In this document: one piece after another, positions 12,160 through 23,977 of the stretch
Layout of the letters: every line of letters begins with the position of its first letter
Numbering within the stretch: position 1 is the stretch's first letter
Assembly (NCBI GenBank): GCA_949357655.1
Contig: CASHTG010000015.1
Span: 4,154,001-4,218,000 of the forward strand
DNA: 64,000 nt
DNA from: Parascedosporium putredinis
Taxonomy: Eukaryota; Ascomycota; Sordariomycetes; Microascales; Microascaceae
Reading direction: 5' to 3'
Position numbers and translations under genes: made by a program
The notes under the pieces: model-generated
Told to the model about the DNA's origin: nothing
The model's database searches: none
Seen by the model: only the letters and a program-made list of their open reading frames with translations

Positions 12160-12719
12160 TTAATCGCGTCGTCGGTCGTTGAATCGACGGCCACCACGAT
12201 CGGAGGCCTGAGCTTGTGTGACGGGAATAACGTTGACGGGAATAGCGTCAAACTATGGGGAGAAATATTAGACTAGCAGAAAATGCACAAAAGCTAGGTA
12301 GAAGGACTTACACCAAGGGACTTCAGAAGGTCCTTAGTCTCAGCATCGACATCGAGTTGGCCGCTCTCAGAGTTCTGCGTGAAATCAAGGGCGGAGACCT
12401 CGGGAACATATTGATCTTTGCGTTCTCGCTCCTCTTCCTGCAGTTTGAAGGAGATGCCACGAACGGGACCACGTTGGATTCGCTTCATCAAGTGAGTGGT
12501 GAACCCGGCAATCTAACGAATATTAATGTTATTATGCGTCGAGTTGCCGCAGGAATTGCCCACAGAACCAACCTTGTTGCGGAGGCGCTTGGAAGAGATG
12601 ATCGCGATCTCATCGCAAATCCTCTTGTTCGTCTCGAAATCGAGAGTAAGCTTTGGATAGTACCGCTCGATAATTACCTTAGCGGACTTCTTAACGGTCT
12701 TCGTTCGAACACGGCCCAT
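12160..12719 (-). CDS. RPS17: 40S ribosomal protein S17 (eS17)
   Basis: Structural protein of the small ribosomal subunit head. Three exons join cleanly: 12573-12719, 12312-12512 and 12160-12252 (introns of 60 and 59 nt), giving 146 residues, the usual family length. The N-terminus is MGRVRTKTVKKSAKVIIERY, the middle THLMKRIQRGPVRGISFKLQ, and the last exon encodes FDAIPVNVIPVTQAQ and an arginine-rich tail ending RRRD. The first intron interrupts between Lys49 and Ile50; the second falls at Gly116/Phe117. There is no frameshift, unlike many neighbours. The gene lies tail to tail with RTR1. Confidence 0.97.
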
Positions 12720-13125
12720 TGTGAATGCGACGGGTTTGTTTTACTTGACTGCAGTAAACGGAATTTTACTTGAGGAGCTGTTGGTCGCTGGATGAAGTGA
12801 TAAATCTGTGGGGGAAGATGGCAGTGATAGTGTTATCACCAAAATCCAGTCGTTGTGCGTGCCCTACTGCTGGGAGAATTTGCGTCACATGATAGCCAGC
12901 ATTACCAGCTGATTCCGGCTGCAGGCAATCAATGAGAAAGGTGGGGACTGAGAGCACAAGTTTGAGTGGGTCCCGACTTTACGCTAGCCACTGCATCACG
13001 CTCAAAATGGCAGACATGAAAAGGACAAGCCAGAAGACATTGTATGTCTACCTCGGTAGTATCTAGTAATAATACAGTATCAGGATTAATAGTGCAGAGC
13101 ATTCAAAAGATGTCTTCTAGTAGCC
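12720..13125. promoter_or_regulatory. RPS17 upstream region and MRP51 3' flank
   Basis: About 400 nt holding the RPS17 promoter and 5' leader and the 3' flank of MRP51, both genes on the minus strand. No specific ribosomal-protein promoter element could be named with confidence. Confidence 0.45.
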
Positions 13126-14522
13126 TCAGTGCCTTAAACCATACGTTTTTGAGCTGCCTAAAACGCTTTTATCACCAAAGTATGGCCGTTTAGTGGGCTG
13201 CTTAGACTCTGGGGAGCGCTGGACACGGTAGTCCTTTCGGTTTGACGAGTCGCCAACACCGGGCGCCCCACGTTTCTCGGTGTAAATCGATGCTCTCCCA
13301 GTAAACTCCCTTTTGATAAGTTGGGTTTCAGCCGCCGCCTCATCCACTTTCACGACAACACTTCCATTCCAAAGCACTCGCGCCGCTTGCGGGATCAGGT
13401 ACACGGATGCACCACCGATAACTGATGGATCGAAGACAGAAAGTCCTTGGACTTTGCTGCGGGCATCATAATCTCGGAACCTATGGAAGAAGGACGTAGT
13501 TCCAGGAGGCACATTGGTAACGAAACCTCCAATGCCTAGTTTAGGGCCTTCCGGACCTCTTTGAGGTGAGTATTCTCGACAGAACAGGACTGTGTTGTTT
13601 CTGAGGTCCGTAAAGGGGTGGTTCTCTAGAAAAGATGAAGTTCGTAGATAAGAGATACCAGCAGATGGGTGACAGATGGGGGCCTTCTTGAGCGTAGGGA
13701 TTTGTCAAAGGAAGCGATCCATTTAAACTGTTGGCCCACACATTGGCTGAGGTTTGTGGTGGAGCAACGGGTGCAAGGTCTAAAAATCGGCTTACGAGCC
13801 AGTAGAGAGCTGTACGGTCTGCGCGAAGGGATCGAATATAGTCTGCCAGATCGGCATCGCTAACATCCGAGGTTGTGGCCCGAGATGGGGGTCACCCCGG
13901 AATCGAGAGCTGCTTGTGAGGCCATCCGTGACAAATCGTCGGCTCGGCGCTGGCGTAAGAAATCGCGGAATTCCAACCTCCGAGATCTCACTCTCTTATC
14001 TATGTAGCTCGAAAATTGCTCCTCGGACATACTCGCGAGCCAAGGACCAGCGAATTTCCATTTCCTCGAATTTGGTGCACCATCCAGAGAATGGTCCATG
14101 GTGGTTTTATCGCTGGAATCCTCAAACACCGATATTTTGCCTTCTTTGTGCTTCTCGTACCTGAGAACGGGGGCTGAGATAGCCACATTCATCTCGTGGA
14201 ATTTGTCCAAAGTGAGGCTGTGATCTGATGCCGAGGCATAATCCGTTATGGCCTCGATCGAGTCTACCTGTTTCACACGAACAACGGGAGTTGACGACTT
14301 GGTAGTTTGTCGAAGTGGAAGAGGCCTCTTGAAGCCCCAATCCCCGTTGTTCTTTGAGGTGTCCGGTGTTGTGACCGAAAGGTGAAGGGGAAAAGGGGTT
14401 GTCGCGCTGGCAGAGTGATTGTGCAGTCCTAGTCCGGAGTCGGGAATCTTAAGAGGCTTGGGCACAGAAAACATTCGAGACGTCCTCAGAAGAGAGGCGC
14501 CCCGCGAAGGCCGTGCTGCCAT
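13126..14522 (-). CDS. MRP51: Mitochondrial small-subunit ribosomal protein Mrp51 (bS1m-like)
   Basis: Mrp51 is a small-subunit mitoribosomal protein needed in yeast for translation of mitochondrial mRNAs. The N-terminus (MAARPSRGASLLRTSRMFSV) is basic and Ser-rich, as for import. Family landmarks follow: GDWGFKRPLPLRQTTKSSTP, DYASASDHSLTLDKFHEMN, WKFAGPWLASMSEEQFSSYI and RRLEFRDFLRQRR. The frame stops at 13860, but restoring one G (13867-13868) reopens it. Conserved C-terminal blocks then continue in changing frames: HPSAGISYLRTSSF, GIGGFVTNVPPGT, SVFDPSVIGGASVYLIPQA and WNGSVVVKVDEAAAE, ending at 13126. Several more single-base breaks fall between 13540 and 13700. Conserved blocks in order argue for a functional gene with sequence errors. 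Confidence 0.85.
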
Positions 14523-14897
14523 CTTCGCGTCGAATGTAAGGTGTTGTCCAGGGAGCCTGCTTTATTGATACAGAGAGGACAATGTTGGAAGGTTTCGTAA
14601 AAATTTTGGCGCATTGACGATTCAGCACCACCGGAGAATACTGCTGATTAATCACCAGTCTTGAACGCACCTCTAATAATGGAACCTTTCAAATTTTGCT
14701 TCGCTTCAAATGCCACGGCCAACGAACCTCTTATTATGTATCAGCTGTATTCCTAGATGTAGGTCACAAGCCTCGAATTTCCGCTTGTTACAGTGTCCCC
14801 GGGTCCACTGCGAATGCTCTCTCACAAGCTTGCTCTTGAAAATCATAGCCCCAACCTGCCCCAGTTTTGTCTCGCCGAGCCTGAATAAGACAAGGCA
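14523..14897. promoter_or_regulatory. Divergent promoter region MRP51 / tRNA-guanine transglycosylase
   Basis: A 375-nt gap separates the two divergent start codons, so both promoters must lie here. No motif stands out. Confidence 0.5.
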
Positions 14898-16251
14898 ATG
14901 TCACTGAGTCGACGTATGGCCTCTACCTCAGCAACCGTTGCCTCATCGGGCGCGCTCACATTTGAGCTTCTTGCGCGTTGTTCGGTGAGATGATCCTATC
15001 TCACCACCTTAACTACCAGCCGGCTGACAAATGGCACAGACAACGAGGGCCCGTGCCTCCCTCCTCACTTTACCACATGGCCCTGTTCAGCTGCCAATAT
15101 TCATGCCTGTAGCCACTCAAGCGTCATTGAAAGGGCTGACGCCAGAGCAGCTTGAGGAGACGGGCTGTCGCCTGTGCCTCAATAACACCTATCACCTTGG
15201 ACTCAAGCCAGGCCAAGATGTCCTGGAAGCCATCGGCGGAGCGCATAAACTTCAGGCATGGAAGCACAATATCCTAACTGACAGTGGGGGTAAGCGCCAT
15301 TTCTCGCCCTCTCATCCTCTAAGCAGACTGAGTTTCACTGATCAACTCCTAGATTTCAAATGGTCAGCTTGCTGAAGCTTGCCACTGTCACTGAAGAAGG
15401 CGTGGAATTCATGAGCCCTCATGACGGGTCCCCCATGCTCCTCACTCCCGAACATTCGATAAGCCTACAGAACACTATTGGGAGCGATATAATTATGCAA
15501 CTCGACGATGTTATCGTCACGACATCCCCGGATAGAGCACGGATGCGGGAGGCTATGGAGCGAAGCGTTCGATGGCTTGATCGCTGTATTACAGCCCACA
15601 AGAATTCGTCATCGCAAAATCTCTTCTGCATTATACAGGGAGGGTTGGACCTAGATATGAGGCGAGAATGCTGCGAGGCAATGCTCGCCCGCGATACGCC
15701 AGGCATTGCCATTGGGGGCTAAGTGGCGGAGAGGCGAAGGATGACTATTGCAAAGTTGTTCAGACATGCACCGCTTTGCTACCTGAGTTGAAGCCCCGCT
15801 ATGTGATGGGCATTGGCTACCCAGAGGATTTGGTGGTTAGCGTCGCATTAGGAGCGGATATGTTCGATTGCGTATGGCCAACACGAACAGCACGGTTCGG
15901 AAATGCGATCACAAAAGACGGAATGCTGAAATTGCGACAAGCAGGTTTCGCCACAGACTTTGCTCCGATAGAATGTGGTTGTGGTTGTATTTGCTGCCGC
16001 GAGGATGGTCTCGGCATCACCAGGGCCTTTATCCATCACAATGTGGGGAAGGAAACGGTTTCCGCCCATCTTCTTACCATCCACAATGTTTACTACCAAT
16101 TGAACCTCATGAAGGAGGTCAGGAAGCCATTCTGGCGGATAGGTTTCCCGAATACATCAAGGTGTTCTTTGCCAGGCTTTATCCGACAAGAACCTACCCA
16201 GAATGGGCTGTAGCTGCTCTGAAGAAGGTTGGAGTCTCACTTCTGGACTGA
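14898..16251 (+). CDS. Queuine tRNA-ribosyltransferase, catalytic subunit (eukaryotic TGT)
   Basis: TGT swaps guanine-34 for queuine in tRNAs with GUN anticodons (Asp, Asn, His, Tyr), working as a heterodimer in eukaryotes. Exon 1 (14898-14984) joins exon 2 (15040-15289); a second intron ends about 15354. Visible motifs: LPIFMPVATQASLKGLTPEQ, NNTYHLGLKPG, TDSGGFQM (first catalytic Asp), LDDVIVTTSP, DCVWPTR (nucleophile Asp) and the zinc site CGCGCICC followed by FIHHN. Homopolymer losses break the frame at 15286-15290 (five G at the splice donor), 15714-15718 (five G) and 16122-16123; restoring one G at each gives a continuous protein ending VGVSLLD. ATGs at 14898 and 14916 are both possible starts. 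The family call is firm. Confidence 0.93.
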
Positions 16252-17749
16252 ACGGTAATAGCAGAGGATGTCATTTGCTATAAGAACGTAGTGTTAAAAG
16301 GGAAAGGAACGAGCGGGGGATAATATACCGAGGTATAGCCAAGTATAAAGAAGGTCCCAAAAGGGGAGAATTCCTTTGAGAGTATAAACTGCATGAGCAG
16401 CTGACTGATAGGCGACCAGCCATTATTGTTCGTTGCACAGTGGCAGACACTTCTCGGGCCTTCAAATCTATTCGGTTGTGATTGGTTATCGTGTTCGTAT
16501 TCGTTTTGAAGTAGAAAGCGGGTTTCGCCAGCGTAATTTCGAAAATCCATATTAATACCCTGCATCTACATCCGACCCTCCCGATGAATACCTCACGGGA
16601 GGAGAACAAACACTCGACGAAACATTAACATTCCCAACAACGCCTGGCTGTCTTTTCTCTGTGCACTGGCTCGCGATGAACCAATGGACATCTAGCTAGA
16701 GAGGAGGAGCGAGGCAGATTAACTGAGAGCGACCTTGGGGTTGCGGATACATTCATGGATGTACCAATTGATGCGGCTCGCCATCATTCTCCTGAACGTT
16801 CTGTGCTCTCATATAGGGGGACACTGGCATCCTATGAAGTTGCAATGAGCGCCTTCTGAAAAGGGGTCTCTTCATGGGCCGTTTCGTGCGCCTGGCTATG
16901 ATTAAATGGCGGGCTCGTGAGAAGAAGAAGAAAAAGAATTATCAATTACAACGATGTACCACGATAGGCCCTGGTTTGGAAGTCCGCAAAAGATTGGGTC
17001 TTTACCAATTATCGCTCAAAGAGTTGTTTAGCCGGAATCACGAGTTGCACTCAACAAGCTAAGAGAATAGCATCTCTCAAAGAGCAAAACAAAATGGAGG
17101 ATTCAGCTGTGGGCCTTGCCTTCTCTTCCTCTTCTCGTCAGATGATGGCACTTCTCATCCATACTGAGGCTTTGCAAGATCACCCTTATGGAGCTCAGAG
17201 CAAGCCTTGAGCTCAAGGCGAGGCGAGGGAAGTCGAGCCTGTGATCAACGATTCACGAGAGACATGGATGAAATGTGAGAGGTGTAAAGTGCCTGGTCAA
17301 GGTTATGTTGCAATCTCAAACTGGTGCCACTTTTCGACAGGCTCAACAAATGCTCCACCTCCCTGATTTGGAAACGGGGAAATACTAACTTTATGAATGT
17401 GCGGAAGGGAGGGGAAGAAGAGCCAAGAGAAAGGGGAGGGGGAAAAAGAAAGAAAAAAACAAGCCAACGAAATTGGGAGGCATTATCTCCGAGTTTAGAA
17501 GCGCGAGTACCCACACTACCATTTCCCTCAATCATGTTCGCGCCAATGTGATTTTAAATTTCTTAAACAAGTGCTCTATGCTTCCCATAGAAAGTTCTTC
17601 CTCCACTCCACCCCGAGCCCGTAATTCATGCTGCATTAACCAGCCGACTCTCCAGAACGGCTCTCAGCATCAAATTCCTCAATGTTGAACAACAGCTAAA
17701 TCGCGAGCATAAGACAAAAGAAAGTATCCTAATCCTTGGACTCTTCGCA
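16252..17749. other. Intergenic region upstream of ERG5
   Basis: About 1.5 kb without a supported gene. It contains A/G-rich low-complexity stretches near 16920-16940 and 17400-17465. It should include the ERG5 promoter and leader. I could not pick out a sterol-response element with confidence. Confidence 0.5.
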
Positions 17750-19597
17750 ATGGAGTCGGATTCGAACTTCACATCAGTACTCCCGGGCTCTAGGTATGCG
17801 GGAGTATATGTGCCTTCTCAAGTTGACTACGTGGTCGAAGCCGTAGCCAACTCTGGGCCATGGACAATCCTGTTTACCCTGTTGGCCATTTTGGTCGCCT
17901 ATGATCAAGGTAAGCACATTGCCCAGATGTGTATCACGACAAATAGTGTGGAAGCAGGGTTACTGACGGCGTGTGGGCTCAGTCATGTATATCGTCCGAA
18001 AGGGCTCGATTGTCGGCCCTTCTTGGAAGCTCCCATTCATGGGCCCCTTTCTACAATCGGTCAATCCGAAGTTCGAGGAATACTACGCGAAATGGTGCAG
18101 TGGCCCGCTAAGCTGCGTCTCTGTATTCCACAAGTATGAAGACAGCGCACGCCTTGCCGTATACGAAACTTACTAATTCTTCAACGTAGATTTGTTGTGA
18201 TCGCCTCGACTCGAGATATGTCACGCAAGATATTCAATTCCCTGGGTTCGTGAAGCCCTGTGTCGTCGATGTCGCGCACAAGCTCCTAGGAGCCGACAAC
18301 TGGGTTTTCTTGGACGGGCGGCCCCATGTGGATTTCCGAAAAGGTCTCAACGGGCTGTTCACTAGGAAGGCACTTGAAAGCTATCTTCCAGGCCAGGAAG
18401 AGGTATACCAAGCATACTTCAAAAAGTTTGTCCAAATTACAAAGGAAAATGGGGGACAGCCTGTTCCCTTCATGCCAGAATTCCGCGAGCTGATGTGCGC
18501 CGTGTCATGCCGAACTTTTGTTGGACATTACATCTCCGACGAGGCCGTAAAGAAGATCGCGGACGACTACTACCTTATTACTGCCGCACTTGAATTAGTG
18601 AACTTTCCTATTATTATCCCCTACACGAAAACCTGGTATGGGAAGAAAGCAGCCGACATGGTCCTTAAGGAGTTTTCTATTTGTGCGGCTAAGAGCAAAG
18701 TTCGTATGGCAGCAGGAGGGGACGTCACTTGCATCATGGACGCCTGGATCAAGTCAATGCTAGAATCCAAGCGATGGCGAGAAGCACAAGAACAAGGACT
18801 ACCGGTAGAGGGCATGGAAAAACCATCACCGCTGCTGAGGTGGTTCAATGATTACGAGATCTCGCAGACCGTCTTTACCTTCCTCTTCGCCTCTCAAGAT
18901 GCGACCAGCAGCGCCGCTACATGGCTATTCCAAATCATGGCACAACGACCCGATGTCCTAGATCGAGTGCGAGAGGAAAATCTCCGAGTTCGTGAGGGAA
19001 ACATTCATACAGAAATTGATATGGATCAGCTTGAATCTCTAAAATACACGCGCGCTGTTGTCAGAGAGCTTCTTCGCTATCGACCACCGGTACTAATGGT
19101 GCCTTACGTTGCGAAGAAGGCATTTCCTATTACTGACACCTATACAGTTCCTAAAGGTAAGCCGCTACACACTCAAAATAACGGAAAAGTTTTCCGCCGT
19201 AGACGTTCTATTAATCCCGGTTCCAGGAGCGATGATTATCCCGTCTACCTACCTTTCACTACGGGATCCCGAGGTCTACGAGGACCCTGATGTATTCAAC
19301 CCTGACCGATATTATTCCGGGGACGCAGAGCTGAAGGGTGCCAAGAATTACTTAGTATTTGGTACTGGTCCTCATTATTGTATTGGGCAAACGTACGCTC
19401 AGCTCAACCTCGCCCTCTTCGTCGGAAAGGCATCTATTCTCCTAGACTGGAAGCATTATCCCACTCCCAAATCAGAAGAGATCAAGGTGTTCGCGACCAT
19501 CTTCCCTCAAGTAGGTTGACATACTTCAACAACTATCGCGAAAAGAGCTAACATGAGGAAGGACGACTGCCCTTTGACTTTTCACGAAAGAACCTAG
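17750..19597 (+). CDS. ERG5: Sterol C-22 desaturase, cytochrome P450 family CYP61
   Basis: ERG5 introduces the C22-C23 double bond in the ergosterol side chain at the endoplasmic reticulum. Five exons: 17750-17909, 17983-18133, 18190-19156, 19227-19510 and 19562-19597. One C restored at 18240-18242 (FNSPGFVKP) gives 532 residues, normal for the family. An N-terminal membrane anchor (WTILFTLLAILVAYDQ) precedes the substrate-side block WKLPFMGPFLQSVNPKFEEY. The I-helix reads FLFASQDATSS, the ExxR is in VVRELLRYRPP, and the heme-binding loop is FGTGPHYCIGQ with the axial Cys. PTPKSEEIKVFATIFPQ near the C-terminus is characteristic of CYP61 rather than CYP51. Apart from the one C the gene is clean. 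Confidence 0.96.
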
Positions 19598-20536
19598 CAC
19601 AATGGTTAATCAGCACCTCATCGCAATAAGCGTCCACACCTCCTTCTTTCGCTCATGAGGGAAACAGGTTGGCCTGGTACGCGCTGAAAAATAGGCGGGC
19701 TAGGCTAGCAACTCTTATTAATCATCTTTTCTCCTGTAATGTGTTCGTGATGCTGTGGAAGCCTCGTAGTGGGAGAAGTTGTTTGGTAGCTGGGTCCTTC
19801 TCCTTCTTGACACACCGACAGACATGCCCACTTATATATGAATATGTATATATCCATGTTTATATATTTACTCCTCGGCCTTCATCCCAAATGAAGGCAT
19901 GTATATTAATAATATCTCCATATTCCGTCCAGATCCGTTGACCTAAAGCTTTAGATCAAACCTGCACAATGAGAAGGCTAATATTTGGAAATAGCCCGTG
20001 GCGAAAGGCGGACCTAAATTACGAGCGCGCCTTTATGTGCCAGAGCCCAAGCTTTCAGGAATGGACGCGAAGGGTTATTTTGATAGCTGAGAGCAATACC
20101 AACTATAGCGGGTACAAACCCGCGACTTCGGCTCCGAGCCTTCTCCTCCAATGCGCAACTGTAAATGTGTATTCTATCAGCCTAGATCTTCCGTTAGGCC
20201 AACGATGGATATGTACGGGTATCGGAGTTTCTATTGCATAAGTCGTGGATACCTTTGAGTAGCTAAATAGGTCGAAATTCATTGTCCAATTGCTTGCTCC
20301 CATACTGAGGTAAAATCGGTGGTGAGCCATGAAGTTCATGCATGTCATCTCAAAAATCCGGCGAATCTCCATTCAAAACAAGAATGGTCAGGACCCACAC
20401 ATGACCACACCCATTAGCACACGATTAAATATTAGCTGCGATCCCAGAGTCTGCTAGAGCACCCTCACAACCCCCATAAAGTGCGGCTAAACTTTTTCAC
20501 GCGCAAGTTCCATGCTCTGTCTGTTCAATCGCCATT
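19598..20536. other. Intergenic region between ERG5 and the rhodanese gene
   Basis: About 940 nt. It has AT-rich stretches with TATATATCCATG-like sequence near 19840-19870. A small GC-rich hairpin-forming segment at about 20107-20150 resembles part of a tRNA but does not fold as one. No gene was found. Confidence 0.5.
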
Positions 20537-21258
20537 ATGGAGAGGTCCTATATAGCGCAGACAGCCTTGCGCCGTGTCCAACAATGCATTCGGCTGTATC
20601 ATAGTCCCGTTCAACCCTCTTGCTCTCGAGATTCGCAGCCCACACCGCGACTGGGCCACGTATGAAGATTCCGACGCGAAATTTCTGTGGGAGCTATTGG
20701 CGACTAGGAAAACAGCCGCAGTGTCCTGAGAACGCTTCGTACGAGCCTCGCCAGTGGGATTTTGATTCAGTATGCCATTCATCTCCGATTTCCTCTACGG
20801 GCACTCACACATTCTAGGTCAAGTGCATCACAAACTCTCCCCGCGAGAACTACCTCCTGATAGGTAACATTTCCTTCTCTTTCCGCGAGTGTCAACAGCC
20901 CTTAATATATGACTATAAATTTTAGATGTTCGTGAACCTAGTGAGCTTAAGGCCACTGGCACCATTCCAGGATCGTTGAACATCCCGATTACAAGTCATC
21001 CAAACGCCTTCCACCTTCCTCCGGAAAGCTTCCGCCATCTTTTGGTTTCGAGAAGCCGAAGGCCAATGATTCTGACGCCCCTGAGCTCATTTTCTTTGCA
21101 AAGCGGGCGTGAGAGGCCGGGCTGCTGCCCAACTTGCTCGAAATGCTGGATATCTGCAAGTAGGAGATTATGCAGGGAGCTGGATAGACTGGACTACCAA
21201 GGGTGGGCCAGCCGAGGAGTTTGAGGGGAAAGGGGAAATTTGGGAACGGCTGCAATAA
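20537..21258 (+). CDS. Single-domain rhodanese (sulfurtransferase), probably mitochondrial
   Basis: Rhodanese domains move sulfane sulfur via a catalytic cysteine; fungal single-domain forms resemble mitochondrial Rdl2. The predicted start (20537) gives a basic, Ser/Thr-containing leader (MERSYIAQTALRRVQQCIRL) suited to import. Exon junctions: 20769/20818 (48-nt intron) and 20863/20926 (62-nt intron). Motifs: RENYLLIDVREPSELKATG, IPGSLNIPI, then FGFEKPKAN and the active-site loop CKAGVRGRAAAQLARNAG, ending in GSWIDWTTKGGPAEEF. The written frame would replace the active-site region, but two missing T bases (21040-21043; 21095-21097 or the TTTT just before) restore it. Another break lies near 20615-20625. 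With correction, the catalytic Cys is present. Confidence 0.8.
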
Positions 21259-21473
21259 ATAGTGCAATCCGCTTAGAAACAAAGCGTGATAGAAATCAAT
21301 AGGCACCGAGGAGCTTGCGAGAGTCACCGAGGTTGATCTTGTTTTTCCTTTTTTTCTAGGCATCTAATATCTGTATCGTACGAATAGGTAACTCAAGCCC
21401 CTTTAATCTTAGGGAGTTCTTTGCACTGCTATCAAAGATAAAACTAAAGTCTATTATTATACTCAGCAAGACC

Positions 21474-22447
21474 TTAATTTGTTTCAGCCGGAGATGTATC
21501 CCCAGGTCCTAATGGGCTCTTATGGGCGAAAAATAAGAACTTGACCGACAAAGCGAGAGCGAGATGCAGCACAACGATGACGATAAGTAGGGCCTTGCTG
21601 GTCTGTCGCTCCGTTGCACTTAAAACAGGATAGAGATTACGGAGAAGAAAGGCAACACTCATCCCAAAGCCAATTGCAACAAAGGTCCAGTTCAAAATGT
21701 CAACTGGGGACCAACTTATCAGCGCTACTGGTATCCATATTAAATTTGCGTAACCATATAGTGCCCAGCACTCCAAGATGTTAGCTGCTTCTGAGCCAAA
21801 ATAACGTAAAACGAAATAGAGACCAATAGGCACGAAGAGGGTGTAGCCATATATCAGGCCAGCAGCACCTGCGGAAAGATTATTTAGTAAATGCATGAGA
21901 GATTTATCCAGTTAAAGTCAAGGACATTGGGGACAGACCACTGAGTAACTTGAAATTGTAAGCAAATTGGGTTCCCTGTTCAGTTGATCTGTAGTCGCTA
22001 ATGGTCCCACCAAGAAATAGAATTAAAACAACGGTAGTAGCTATCCAGAATGGGCCGTAGAGATCAGGGTTGCCTTCAAGGACGTCTAAAAAGTTGACGC
22101 GAGGGAATAGAGTAGCCCAACAGCGAGCGAGAACAGCGGAAGTATCAACGTCAAAGAATTGAGCATAGAAGCCAATTGTCCATATCAGACGCTTGCCACC
22201 TCCACTTGAGGAAGCTGTAACCGGAGGAGGCAGAAGTCCGGATGATGCTCTGCCTTTAGGCCCGCTCGCGGACGTTTCCGCAAAGGTGGATGTATGAAAT
22301 TCCAGGTCATCCTCAAGGTTGGTGCGGCCGAGATCGCCCTTTGAAGAGTCAGTATTCCCCGGGTACAGCTTGCAGATGTCGAGATTAAGGGTGAGTACAA
22401 ACCTCGTCATCGACATCTACAACAACATCGTATCCTGAGCTAGACAT
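21474..22447 (-). CDS. Yip1-domain Golgi membrane protein, YIP5/YIPF1-YIPF2 group
   Basis: Yip1-domain proteins span Golgi/ER membranes and bind Ypt/Rab GTPases in vesicle traffic. Three exons (22403-22447, 21939-22338, 21474-21868) give 279 residues with no frameshift. The 45-nt first exon encodes MSSSGYDVVVDVDDE. The cytosolic part ends in the family signature FFDVDTSAVLARCWATLFPR, NFLDVLEGNPDLYGPFWIAT. Five hydrophobic segments follow, from TTVVLILFLGGTI to LLIVIVVLHLALALSVKFL. The GPFWIAT block and acidic N-terminus fit YIPF1/2 (yeast Yip5). A second Yip1-family gene of another subgroup lies at 56721-57711. The donor of intron 2 reads GTCTGT, which is atypical. Confidence 0.9.
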
Positions 22448-23045
22448 CGTGTTCAATTCGAAGGAGAAGTGCAAACTCGCAATGTGGTTATTGTCCGATG
22501 CGAATCAAGGACGTGGCTTATTTCTGCCTCTTCCAATGTAGTTTTGCCGAAATTTACACGTTTGCTTTTGGTGGTTGAAAACTATGCACCGACACCGGTT
22601 GCTTACAGTTGACCGAACATTTTGGTCCTCAAACAGGCACTGTGCATCACTGACAGCGATGGAGAGATGGGTAGATCCAAGGAAAGGATTTCTAGAAGGA
22701 AACCCGTTCCGAACCAGAAAGATGTGAAAGGGTCGAGTCGATGTGGGGCACCACCAACAGCAGCCCCAAGTCCAAAAATCGCTGTATGATCTCACAGCCT
22801 TCACACAAGAGATCAATGGGTGTGAGCTGCCTCGGAAGAAACGCCGACGCAGTCTCCTACAAAATTTTGGACGAATAAAGATGTTTTTATAGTTCTAGAA
22901 CTTGTTCCACTACGACTCAGTTGTAGGTGATTGGGGGATTATAATCGCCCGAGGTCGATGGCTCCCCATCGCCTCCCCATCGCATCACCGTCGAATGCCG
23001 GAAAAGGGTAAAGGAAATTCCAGACGCCACCCTCCTTCTAAATGT
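22448..23045. other. YIP5-type upstream region and ubiquitin-L40 3' flank
   Basis: About 600 nt between two minus-strand genes. An open frame of about 100 codons (22505-22816, minus) has no family resemblance and unusual Cys/Trp content, so I do not call it a gene. Confidence 0.45.
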
Positions 23046-23724
<679 letters not shown>

Positions 23725-23977
23725 CTTGCCAGCTATATCTTGACCCGATGCGCGGTATGAGGTGGTGTTGAAAACTTTGGCGGGGTTAAAAGACGATTGG
23801 AGAGAAATGATCTTGATCCAAGGCAGTGGAAGCCCTAAATTGGTCACGTGATAATAATTCTTCCTCTCCATAGCTACTTAGTACGACCTGCCTCCGGTTC
23901 CGCCGCGCCATGATTGAATGCAATAGGCCCACTAATAAAGAACTCTTGTCAAACACCAACGGATCCACTCGACTTTA

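Noticed and set aside
17245..17535. Open frame with FFFLFPPPLSL stretch upstream of ERG5
   Set aside because: The hydrophobic run comes from an A/G-rich tract and there is no start context or conservation; it reads as low-complexity noncoding DNA.
18621..18848. Minus-strand open frame inside ERG5
   Set aside because: It is antisense to an intact P450 exon and has no independent support.
20107..20165. Possible tRNA or tRNA-like fragment
   Set aside because: Minus strand shows GC-rich arm-like pieces (GCGGG...CCCGC, GGCTC...GAGCC), but the loop lengths are wrong and no matching acceptor stem is present.
22505..22816. Minus-strand open frame of about 100 codons
   Set aside because: It has no family motif, a Cys/Trp-rich composition unlike its neighbours, and it sits in the flank of a good gene.
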